Source: an uncultured Fibrobacter sp. (GTDB lineage: Bacteria > Fibrobacterota > Fibrobacteria > Fibrobacterales > Fibrobacteraceae). Taken from it: a stretch of DNA of 64,000 bases. A program made the translations under genes and the position numbers. The stretch is from the NCBI RefSeq assembly GCF_947166265.1, contig NZ_CAMVDO010000003.1, positions 124,001 through 188,000 on the forward strand. The letters run 5' to 3'. This document shows, piece after piece, positions 34,138-41,329 of the stretch (position 1 is its first letter; every line of letters begins with the position of its first letter). The notes under the pieces are model-generated. The model searched no databases, was not told the origin of the DNA, and saw only the letters and a list, made by a program, of their open reading frames with translations.

Positions 34138-35139
34138 CTACTTTGTATTGACCTTGGACATTTCGAAGGAGGCAGTGTAAGTTTTACCGTCATCATCCTT
34201 ACGCAGAGCGGTCCACTTCATCTTGCCATCCTTGATCGATTCCACGTCCCACCATTCGCGATATTCCTTGCCTTCGCTAATCCAGCGGGAACAAAGGAGG
34301 GTGCCATCCACAAAGTATTCATTGAGGGTGTTGTCACTTGCAACCCATTTTCCATCTTTCTTGAAATAGTAGACATAGGTTCCATTCTTTTTGTATTCCC
34401 AACGGTGCGTCAAGTCGTCACTGTACGCATCCTGCTCACTGGAAATTTTTCCCTCCCAAGTGCCAAGCACATCCTTGGAATAGTCTTCGGTAAGTTTCAC
34501 CATGCGCACTTCTTCTTCACCAGGGGCTTTCCTTTCTACGGAATCCTTCGCACCTTCGGGAGCACCCTCAGGAGGAGCCATTCCCACGGAATCCATACCC
34601 TCCACAATCATTTCATGTTTTGCAACAAGTTCATCGTCTGTAATGGAGATGATTGTATAGACCTTAACCACGGACGCCTTGCCGTCCTTGTACTCCGTAA
34701 GACGAACCTTGTTCCCCTCTATCTTGGCTTTAAATTCCACGGCGTTATTCCACACATCCCCACCCGGCTGAGGTCCTTTTAAGGAATCAGGCTTAGGACC
34801 CATCAAGGAATCCGGTTTAGGTCCTTCTTCAGGCTTGGGCCCCTTCGAAGAATCGGGAGCAGGACCAGGACCCGCGTCAACACTAATTGATGCACTGACA
34901 TAGCCCTTGGTTGTGGACTCAAACGTGGTGACCACCTTTTCGTTGGTCAGCACAGGTTCACCATTCTTTTCCACAACAATCCACTTGCCAACGATATGCT
35001 CGGCAATGCTGGATTCATCAATGGAAATTTCATCTGGATCCGTGCTAGAAGAGCTATCGCTAGAACAGGCTGTAAACGCTACTGCGCCACAGACAAGCCC
35101 CATCGCGAGGATCCACCGCATTTTTTTCATTTTATTCAT
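34138..35139 (-). CDS. lipoprotein with lipocalin-like halves and a GPKPDSL repeat
   Basis: 333 residues, ATG preceded by AGGAG. Lipobox FTACS (Cys25 or so), then a Ser/Asp stretch. Residues about 45-85 and 215-330 look like two lipocalin-type beta barrels (IVGKWIVVEKNG..., VLGTWEGKIS...WEYKKNGTYVYYFKKDGKW). Between them lies a proline-rich segment repeating GPKPDSL/GPKPEE four times. Surface or periplasmic; function unknown. It lies downstream of GerW without a clear shared promoter. Confidence 0.75.
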   Translation of the reverse strand: MNKMKKMRWILAMGLVCGAVAFTACSSDSSSSTDPDEISIDESSIAEHIVGKWIVVEKNGEPVLTNEKVVTTFESTTKGYVSASISVDAGPGPAPDSSKGPKPEEGPKPDSLMGPKPDSLKGPQPGGDVWNNAVEFKAKIEGNKVRLTEYKDGKASVVKVYTIISITDDELVAKHEMIVEGMDSVGMAPPEGAPEGAKDSVERKAPGEEEVRMVKLTEDYSKDVLGTWEGKISSEQDAYSDDLTHRWEYKKNGTYVYYFKKDGKWVASDNTLNEYFVDGTLLCSRWISEGKEYREWWDVESIKDGKMKWTALRKDDDGKTYTASFEMSKVNTK

Positions 35140-35216
35140 TTTTTTCTCCTTACTTAGGTTAATAAAAAGCCTACACAAAGGTAGACCAACAAAAAAGCAA
35201 ATAAAGCCAGCCGGAG

Positions 35217-35549
35217 TTATCCAGCGTCGCTCTTCTTGAACTTGTTCACGACGTCGGGCACAATGTCCATGACCTTGGACACCAGCGAGCTGTCCTTGGT
35301 AATCGGCATCACACGGATATCGTCACCCTTGATGACGAGGAAGGCGACCGGTTCGACCGAGGCGCCACCACCAGAGGCAGAAGTATCTCCCTTGGACTGA
35401 TGTCCGCCAAAACCGAAGCCCACCGATACGCGGCTCACCGGCACAACGGTAGATTCACCGGCCTGAATAGGGTTACCGATAACCGTTTCAGCCTTGGTGA
35501 TGAAACGGAGCTTTTCCAAAAGAGTTTCTGCAAGTTTTTCAATAGCCAT
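35217..35549 (-). CDS. GerW (YtfJ) family protein
   Basis: 110 residues. Pattern VIGNPIQAGESTVVPVSRVSVGFGFG, then a Gly-rich stretch GGGASVEPVAFLVIKGDDIRVMP, is the GerW/Spore_YtfJ family. The family name comes from Bacillus spore formers, where the protein matters for germination. Here the bacterium does not sporulate as far as is known, so its role must be different. No signal peptide. A composite repeat lies immediately upstream of the start. Confidence 0.85.
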   Translation of the reverse strand: MAIEKLAETLLEKLRFITKAETVIGNPIQAGESTVVPVSRVSVGFGFGGHQSKGDTSASGGGASVEPVAFLVIKGDDIRVMPITKDSSLVSKVMDIVPDVVNKFKKSDAG

Positions 35550-35565
35550 AACTTTAATATAGATT

Positions 35566-35691
35566 AAAGACGAGAGACGAGAGGCGAGAGGCGAGAGAAA
35601 ATACCCCTTTATCTAATCTTTATTTGCGCAAAGCGCCATTATAAAATCTCTCGTCTTTAGTCTGTAGGCTCGTAGAGCCGTTCTTTCGTCT
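35566..35691. repeat. composite intergenic repeat, copy 2
   Basis: Left arm: AGACGAGAGACGAGAGGCGAGAGG words. Centre: GCGC-AAA-GCGC followed by CATTATAAAA (35626-35646). Right arm: CTCTCGTCTTTAGTCTGTA, hairpin GGCTC-GTA-GAGCC (35667-35679), then GTTCTTTCGTCTA. The final CTA provides the TAG stop of the adjacent leftward lipoprotein gene, so the repeat reaches into its coding end. Confidence 0.85.
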
Positions 35692-36526
35692 AGTACCTAG
35701 CCTCGTAGATGCGGTCACTCGCGGTAAAGAACATTCGCTCCAGGTCCGGCCAAGAAAGATAGCCCCACACGACCGCCACTCGCCCACCGGCCAAGCGGCT
35801 CGCGATTCCGTTAGAGCCCTCGCCCGCTTCAAAATAGACACAGTCATTCGCCGGAAAAATGCCGACCGGCCGCACATGCCTTAAGCCCGCCGCCCATGTT
35901 TCAAACGCTTCGGATTCCACCTGATCCCAGCTGCGAGCCACGTTCCAGCGCAGATTGCCGTCACGGTAGCTTTGCACCAGCACAGGAAAGCTCGACTTGA
36001 CGCCCAGGAAAAACTTTGTCTGGATAGAAGCTCGTCCCTGCTCGCGAAAATCAAACGGCAGACTCAGGAACGCCTGCGGAAAACCACCATGATAGCCGGG
36101 GAACCTGCGCACGAAATTTTCGAGGTCGGCACGCTCATAACGACGGTAACTATCGTGTCGAAAAATAAAGATACGCTTGTCGGCACGGAAACTCTGTTCC
36201 AGGAAATTTCCCCTCAGAATCGGGACGCTCCCCTGGAAATGTCCGCTGTTCATGTAGTAGTCAAGAGCGTAGACATCACTTTCGAATTCAAGCACCGAGA
36301 CATCGAGCGTGTCGCCCAGCATCACGGCGTATCTATAGTCGTAACGACTTTTCAAGGAAGGAATATCAGCTTTTTTTGAAGAGTCTACCGCAAAAGAGGC
36401 AGGCTTCAAAAACTTGTACGCAATCGACGAATAATCAACGGGAACTTCTTCTTTTTCCTGACAGCCCGCAAAAAGCGCGACACAAGCCGCAATTGCAAGC
36501 CACATGAATCGAGAAGAAAAACGCAT
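35690..36526 (-). CDS. conserved lipoprotein, unknown function
   Basis: 278 residues. Signal peptide RFMWLAIAACVALFAGC with lipobox FAGC. The mature part has a beta/alpha pattern around YAVMLGDTLDVSVLEFESDVYALDYY and GNFLEQSFRADKRIFIFRHD, reminiscent of DUF6599-type periplasmic proteins, but I cannot confirm this. No catalytic motif. The TAG stop is supplied by the end of the composite repeat. It has no partner gene in an obvious operon; a tandem-word repeat lies upstream. Confidence 0.7.
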   Translation of the reverse strand: MRFSSRFMWLAIAACVALFAGCQEKEEVPVDYSSIAYKFLKPASFAVDSSKKADIPSLKSRYDYRYAVMLGDTLDVSVLEFESDVYALDYYMNSGHFQGSVPILRGNFLEQSFRADKRIFIFRHDSYRRYERADLENFVRRFPGYHGGFPQAFLSLPFDFREQGRASIQTKFFLGVKSSFPVLVQSYRDGNLRWNVARSWDQVESEAFETWAAGLRHVRPVGIFPANDCVYFEAGEGSNGIASRLAGGRVAVVWGYLSWPDLERMFFTASDRIYEARY

Positions 36527-36544
36527 AGTGAAAAATTTAGTAAA

Positions 36545-36632
36545 AGCTTTCGGCTAGTTACCAGTTAATAGTTAATAGTTACTAGAGAATCCCGATAAAA
36601 AAACTAGTAACTCCAAACTGAGAACTAGTAAC
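36545..36632. repeat. inverted tandem-word repeat (AGTTAATAGTTA / CTAGTAACT)
   Basis: Left words TAGTTACCAGTTAATAGTTA and AGTTACTAG, right words CTAGTAACT, GAGAACTAGTAACT, inverted with respect to each other around GAATCCCGATAAAAAA. Same words as at 52950-53050. It lies between two leftward genes. Confidence 0.7.
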
Positions 36633-37498
36633 TATTCCGCGTAGCTGCAGTATTCTCTTAGCGGACATTTGCGGCAATGGTCGGTAAAGTGTCGACAAAT
36701 AAAGCCGTCGGCTCCGTCTTCCAGATAGAACTGAAGGCTGTGCGCGGCCACATAGGCAGTCAGCGCATCGACCTTTGACTTTTTCACCTCGGCATTTTCG
36801 GACTGTTCCATCAAATGCTGCACAAGCGCCACATACATATCGGTCGCGAGTTTCTGCTTTTGCGCGGGTTCGAGGTCCGCAAAGCCGTCGCTTGCAGGCC
36901 CAAGAATCGAGAGATAACGGCGAACGCCCATCGTTAAGGGCAGAAGCGGCATTTTAGGAGAAGGCGCACTGTCCAGCGAAAGCCCCACCGGGGCGGGTGC
37001 AAGCAATCGGTAAATGGCAGCACAGACTTTGGGGCGCGGGTTTCCCTTGCCCATAAAGTAAATTTCACCCAGATCACGCCAGATTTCTTCGGGAGTACGG
37101 GATCTGAGCCAGCCCGCCAAATCCATGTGTCGGCGCACGAACAGCCCTACACTCCAGAAAATTCCCGCCACGTTTTCAAACATCGACCAGGTACGGCAAC
37201 CAAAAGCCGATTCCACGCAAGCTTCAATTTCCTGCGCCTTCGGCACCGGCAACGTCCAAAGTTTTTCACCGGGAAACTTTTCGTTGAGCGCCTGCAAGAG
37301 CGCTACAAATTCCGGGTAGCTTACATCTTGAAAAAGTACCGTCCCTAAAAGCGTCCACGCAATTCGCGCCTCGACCGTTTTTTCGCGAGCAGCCACCGCA
37401 AGCACCGGATCTTCCATACGGGCAAACAGCCGTACGAATTCCGCCGTCGCCTTGAACACTGCGGGTTCGTCGTGAATAAAACGCTTGACCGAGACCAT
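36632..37498 (-). CDS. divergent endonuclease III-like protein with [4Fe-4S] motif
   Basis: 288 residues. The C-terminus has CRHFTDHCRKCPLREYC, exactly the C-x6-C-x2-C-x5-C spacing of the endonuclease III/MutY iron-sulfur cluster. Upstream it is all-helical, and GKGNPRPKVCAA could be a remnant of the helix-hairpin-helix. Where active enzymes have V-D-T-H-V-x-R, this protein reads PLTMGVRRYLSILG: the Arg is kept, the catalytic Asp is not obvious. It may bind DNA without glycosylase/lyase activity, or have a changed chemistry. It starts 4 bp after psd and is probably co-transcribed. Alternative: an unrelated iron-sulfur protein. Confidence 0.6.
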   Translation of the reverse strand: MVSVKRFIHDEPAVFKATAEFVRLFARMEDPVLAVAAREKTVEARIAWTLLGTVLFQDVSYPEFVALLQALNEKFPGEKLWTLPVPKAQEIEACVESAFGCRTWSMFENVAGIFWSVGLFVRRHMDLAGWLRSRTPEEIWRDLGEIYFMGKGNPRPKVCAAIYRLLAPAPVGLSLDSAPSPKMPLLPLTMGVRRYLSILGPASDGFADLEPAQKQKLATDMYVALVQHLMEQSENAEVKKSKVDALTAYVAAHSLQFYLEDGADGFICRHFTDHCRKCPLREYCSYAE

Positions 37499-37502
37499 CG
37501 GC

Positions 37503-38354
37503 TTAAAGAGCCTCGCCCACCTTCACGGCTGTTCCCACGCGGCTCTGGAAAAGCCCCGGATTCCTTTCGCGGATTTTCTTGTCGACCACGAGAATCACGG
37601 TGCTGCCCATTTCAAAACGGCCAAGTTCACCGCCCTTTTCCACGCGAATTTCCTGCGAAGGTTTCCAGTCGTAACGCTTGCAATCCCTGGGGAGCTTTCC
37701 CGCATTCACCAGGAGTTCATCCGTGTAGGCAACGCCAATGCGGCCCACGTTCGTGGCACCAACCTTGACCACCAGCATTTCGGAACCGTCATCTAGGCGG
37801 ATGTGACTCGTGAGGCGTTCGTTGATGCAGAACAGGCCCTCCACACGTTCCACGCTGCCGACATTCACCGGCCAAAGAGTTCCCGGACAATAGCTCGCAC
37901 CGACAACCTCTCCCGCAACCGGGCTATGGATGCGGTGGTAGTTGAAAGGAGCAAGGTAAATCGTTGCAAAGGCTCCCCCTTCAAAGCGGGCAGCCATTTC
38001 TTCGTCGCGGAGCAAATCCTTGAGGGTATAGGTCTTCCCCTTCGCCTGAATCAATTCCTGACTCACGTCAAAAGTCGCCGTCTGCGAAAGTACGCCATCG
38101 ACCGGAGAAACAATTTCGGAATCGGCAACCGGACGCATTCCCGGCTTGAGCCTGCGGATAAAAAGTTCGCCAATGTTTGCATAATGTTCGAGCGGATATT
38201 CCGACTCATCCATATTCAACTTGTAGTAAGCGGCAAACTTGTTGCGGGCCACCTTCGAAAGCACCGGTATGCGAAGACGCGTAAACGCACCGAAGGCGCG
38301 GCTCACCGCATTCTTCGGCAACAATTTCATAAAGACATAAAAAGCAGTATTCAT
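37503..38354 (-). CDS. psd: phosphatidylserine decarboxylase proenzyme
   Basis: 283 residues from the preferred Met (MNTAFYVFMKLLPKN); nine extra codons would start right after the upstream gene's terminator. VSPVDGVL near residue 90, FNYHRIHSP near 141 and the self-cleavage site MGST near 253 (GST, giving the pyruvoyl Ser) identify Psd. It makes phosphatidylethanolamine at the inner membrane, which may also feed phosphoethanolamine to the LTA-synthase-like enzymes. Confidence 0.94.
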   Translation of the reverse strand: MNTAFYVFMKLLPKNAVSRAFGAFTRLRIPVLSKVARNKFAAYYKLNMDESEYPLEHYANIGELFIRRLKPGMRPVADSEIVSPVDGVLSQTATFDVSQELIQAKGKTYTLKDLLRDEEMAARFEGGAFATIYLAPFNYHRIHSPVAGEVVGASYCPGTLWPVNVGSVERVEGLFCINERLTSHIRLDDGSEMLVVKVGATNVGRIGVAYTDELLVNAGKLPRDCKRYDWKPSQEIRVEKGGELGRFEMGSTVILVVDKKIRERNPGLFQSRVGTAVKVGEAL

Positions 38355-38386
38355 ATTAAAAAAGATAGAAATTAAAATCATACAGA

Positions 38387-38412
38387 AATAGCCGCGATTT
38401 CTCGCGGCTATT
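38387..38412 (-). terminator. terminator downstream of the lipoprotein/TIGR02147 operon
   Basis: Perfect 11-bp stem AATAGCCGCGA / TCGCGGCTATT with a GAAA loop on the minus strand. The plus strand has CCTTTTTG after it, so it may work in both directions. Confidence 0.8.
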
Positions 38413-38438
38413 CCTTTTTGCTAACCACCAAACTTGTT

Positions 38439-40280
38439 TTACTTACCGCACTGGTCGTAAGAGCCGAACTTATCTACGACAAATTCGCCATCCACGGGGA
38501 ACTGGAGCTGGATTGTCGTCACTTTTCCAAGGACATCTTCAATCTTTTCTTTGGAATCTTCATTGACATTCCTGAAAGCGTCCCAAGCGACTTTGCCCCA
38601 CGTCATGTCGTCTGAATAATCCACCTCGGCATACCAGTATTTGTTTGCGGAGAAGTCCGTGACAAGTGCGATTCTAATAAAGTTATACGTGCTATAATGA
38701 ATGCAGAAGCCACCCCACGCGCTGATGTCAGCCGGTTCAAGTTTCGAACTGACGGTATTAAAGCCTATCGTCGGCATGCTGTCCAAGGCATAGAGGTGGT
38801 CCTGGGATTTCACGTAAGCCGTAAACTTGTGGTACTTGCTTACCATGGTCGGAATGATATTTTCATCTTCGTCGTCGGCTTCGACATCGTCGGGGAATCC
38901 AAAGCGATACGTATCCGTGTATTCAGGAGAATTTGTCCAGACTCCGCCAGCCGTTGCTCCGGAAATGCCGAGATCCACGCGGTCACCGTCAACAGAACCA
39001 TCCCACAAGAAGCTCTTTCCCGATTTATATTTAGAAGATTGCGTCGGCTTCACATCCTTATAGTCGCCAGTTTCCTTAACCGAAAGATCTTCCGGAACCA
39101 AGGCGCTAATACGTCTGATTGCAACAGCCGTTTTATCCCAATTTCCCTTCGTAAATTTCACGCGAATCTTTGCCAAATGCTTCAGGATGTCATCAGATGC
39201 ACCTAGGACATTGTCGAAAACGATGCAGTTCTTTTCCATATCGATATTCTTCGGGAAAGTCATTGTCTTGATATTCTTCCCAAGGGTACCCTTCGACGAA
39301 TCCCCAGGAACAAGTTCCATGACGAGATCCGATCCGGATCCATATTCTAGGCACATGCCTTTCCACAAATTAGACACGTCTGCCGTATAAATGAAGTCTT
39401 TGCCTTTTTTAGTGGTCTTCCCCGCAATAAGGAATTCAAAACCGACATCCGGATTGGAACTTTCACTCTTGAAGACTACATTTCCATAAATGCCTTCGTT
39501 ATATTCGACCAGTTCAGCTAAATCCGTATAATCATCATAAGATTCGTTCCACTCGAAATAGGCCTTGGAAGAATCTCCAAAGAATTCCAGCTTGCCAGAA
39601 GTTCCTTTATCGCCTTTAGCAAAACCGGTCTCTATGATGGAAGAACCGTCCTTGCCGATCCACAAATCAGAGCGAACGTAAGGAGTCAGCCCCTGAATGC
39701 TGAATTCACCCGATGCCCCCGACTTACCCACAAAGACCAGCTGCACGGAGCGCACCTTCTTGACGACATCGGAACCATTTGCACCGTCCGATTTTTTCGT
39801 CTTGAAATCCTTCCAGGAAGCGCAACGGCTTTCGTCCCCGCCCTCCTTCATATTCAGGCTGACATGGGGCAAATCCTTATCCACAGAAGAACTTGCATAG
39901 TCTTCCGTATCAAGGCGGACTTCCACTTCAAAATCGGATTGGTAAGCAATACACAAGCCGTCATTTCCCTGAGAAAGGTCCGTCGGAGAACCGTCCGCGT
40001 CGGAAACATCAAAAGCGATACCGGCACGGGCCAGGTCTTTAGAACTAGACTTTTTCAAAGCAACACGACCGAGCAAAGCACGCTTGGAATTTTCCAACTG
40101 AATGTCAGAACCATCCATGACCTTCCATGCAGCCAGATTAGACGATTCGTCCCAGAAAGCATTCTTTTCTTCGGTAGTACCGTAATTATGTGACGTTGCG
40201 GAATTTTCCGAACAGGCCATCAATGCAAAGGCTCCTAACACCCCACAGCAAATAGCCTTCGTTTTCATTAATTTAATCAT
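38439..40280 (-). CDS. large Fibrobacter-type surface lipoprotein
   Basis: 613 residues. Signal with lipobox LMAC (near Cys23). The mature protein repeats a beta-sandwich-like pattern about four times, each with CIAYQSDFEVEV/CLEYGSGSDLVMELVP/CIHYSTYNFIRIAL-type strands and a 'W..F' segment (e.g. ASWKDFKTKK, TWGKVAWDAFRNVN). This suggests carbohydrate-binding or immunoglobulin-like modules, which I cannot name. No enzyme motif. ATG follows the upstream TAA by one base with AAAGAGG as ribosome-binding site, so it is coupled to the TIGR02147 regulator gene. Likely exposed on the cell surface and involved in substrate contact. Confidence 0.72.
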   Translation of the reverse strand: MIKLMKTKAICCGVLGAFALMACSENSATSHNYGTTEEKNAFWDESSNLAAWKVMDGSDIQLENSKRALLGRVALKKSSSKDLARAGIAFDVSDADGSPTDLSQGNDGLCIAYQSDFEVEVRLDTEDYASSSVDKDLPHVSLNMKEGGDESRCASWKDFKTKKSDGANGSDVVKKVRSVQLVFVGKSGASGEFSIQGLTPYVRSDLWIGKDGSSIIETGFAKGDKGTSGKLEFFGDSSKAYFEWNESYDDYTDLAELVEYNEGIYGNVVFKSESSNPDVGFEFLIAGKTTKKGKDFIYTADVSNLWKGMCLEYGSGSDLVMELVPGDSSKGTLGKNIKTMTFPKNIDMEKNCIVFDNVLGASDDILKHLAKIRVKFTKGNWDKTAVAIRRISALVPEDLSVKETGDYKDVKPTQSSKYKSGKSFLWDGSVDGDRVDLGISGATAGGVWTNSPEYTDTYRFGFPDDVEADDEDENIIPTMVSKYHKFTAYVKSQDHLYALDSMPTIGFNTVSSKLEPADISAWGGFCIHYSTYNFIRIALVTDFSANKYWYAEVDYSDDMTWGKVAWDAFRNVNEDSKEKIEDVLGKVTTIQLQFPVDGEFVVDKFGSYDQCGK

Positions 40281-40281
40281 A

Positions 40282-41115
40282 TTAGACCTCTTTATTCTTG
40301 TTAGTAATTTTTGATAACGGAAACATCTGCAAGTTCAATCGATAAACTTGATTCGGTTCCTTACACATGTTAGCGATTGCCACAATCTTTCTGCGACAGG
40401 AATCCAATTCCCGCACAATTTGTTCATAGGTTTCGCGGTCGATTCCCATGGTCACACCGGAAACATTACGTTCGCTTGGATCAAACTCGTCAATGGCCTT
40501 TTGTGCAAAGCCCGCCATTTCACGATGCATAGAGCGCACCACCAGGGGCATCACATCCGAATTGCCGACCAACGCCTTGTCCGTCTGTACATAGACATTC
40601 TTGGACTTGCGCTGCAAAATGCCGACACTTACCATAAAGTCAAGGGATTTGCGAACTTCGTCTGCGGTAATCGGCTGCCAGCACATTTCGGCAACCGCCT
40701 CAGGAGTGGCCCCCGGCATCATGGCAACCAGTTCGCGCAAGACCGGATTTTTCCAGGATTCAAAATACGTGAAGGCGTCGGCATCAACCACTCGAATCCT
40801 GTTCGCTTTCGCGATATCCTTCATGCTAGCGAAGGCATTCTTTTTTGCCTCGTCATCCTTCGCCTGGTTATACCGCACCAGGTGACGGAAATAAGCATAT
40901 TCGAAGCCGCCCAGGTTCATGGCCGAGGCGACCCTTTCAATCCCTAGTTCACTGAGGCTGCTTTTGCCTTCACATACCAACTTCAAGTATGTCGGTGAAG
41001 TGAAGCCTGCCAGCCGGGCAAACTCTCGCCACGTAAACGAGCAAGTCCTCTTACGCTCATCGTAAAAGTCTTGCATGCAGCAGCGATAATCACGATATTC
41101 CGTTATTGATTTCAT
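40282..41115 (-). CDS. TIGR02147-family transcriptional regulator
   Basis: 277 residues. N-terminus ITEYRDYRCCMQDFYDERK followed by a helix-turn-helix-like WREFARLAGFTSPTYLKLVCEG (residues about 30-50), then the conserved DUF4423-type C-terminal domain with AEMCWQPITADEVRKSLDFMVSVGILQ. This is the TIGR02147 family, greatly expanded in Fibrobacter. A perfect 9-bp inverted repeat sits in its own promoter (41162-41193), suggesting autoregulation and possibly control of the divergent CotH gene. First gene of the operon with the surface lipoprotein. Confidence 0.88.
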   Translation of the reverse strand: MKSITEYRDYRCCMQDFYDERKRTCSFTWREFARLAGFTSPTYLKLVCEGKSSLSELGIERVASAMNLGGFEYAYFRHLVRYNQAKDDEAKKNAFASMKDIAKANRIRVVDADAFTYFESWKNPVLRELVAMMPGATPEAVAEMCWQPITADEVRKSLDFMVSVGILQRKSKNVYVQTDKALVGNSDVMPLVVRSMHREMAGFAQKAIDEFDPSERNVSGVTMGIDRETYEQIVRELDSCRRKIVAIANMCKEPNQVYRLNLQMFPLSKITNKNKEV

Positions 41116-41148
41116 AAGAACTCCTAACCTTTCTTACGTTGTACCCCT

Positions 41149-41177
41149 AATGTAGCAAATCTTGTATCATCAGGCAA
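41149..41177 (-). promoter_or_regulatory. candidate promoter of the TIGR02147 operon
   Basis: Minus strand TTGCCT, 17-bp spacer, TACATT, about 30 bp before the ATG. The right (start-proximal) arm of the operator-like palindrome lies in the spacer and the other arm just upstream of -35. Confidence 0.45.
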
Positions 41178-41193
41178 GTATTATATGATACAA
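41162..41193. promoter_or_regulatory. operator-like palindrome TTGTATCAT-N14-ATGATACAA
   Basis: Perfect 9-bp arms separated by 14 bp, centred in the 214-bp divergent space between the TIGR02147 regulator and the CotH gene. The half-site spacing (23 bp centre to centre, about two helical turns) suits a dimer bound on one DNA face. Confidence 0.65.
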
Positions 41194-41329
41194 AATAAAA
41201 AAATTTCATTTTTTTTATAGCGACGAACCACCAACACAAGAACGATGTGAAGAATTGACATTTTTCAAGAAATAAGATACTTTTCATTCACATAATTCTT
41301 ACATTTACCTCAACGTCGAAGCATAACAC

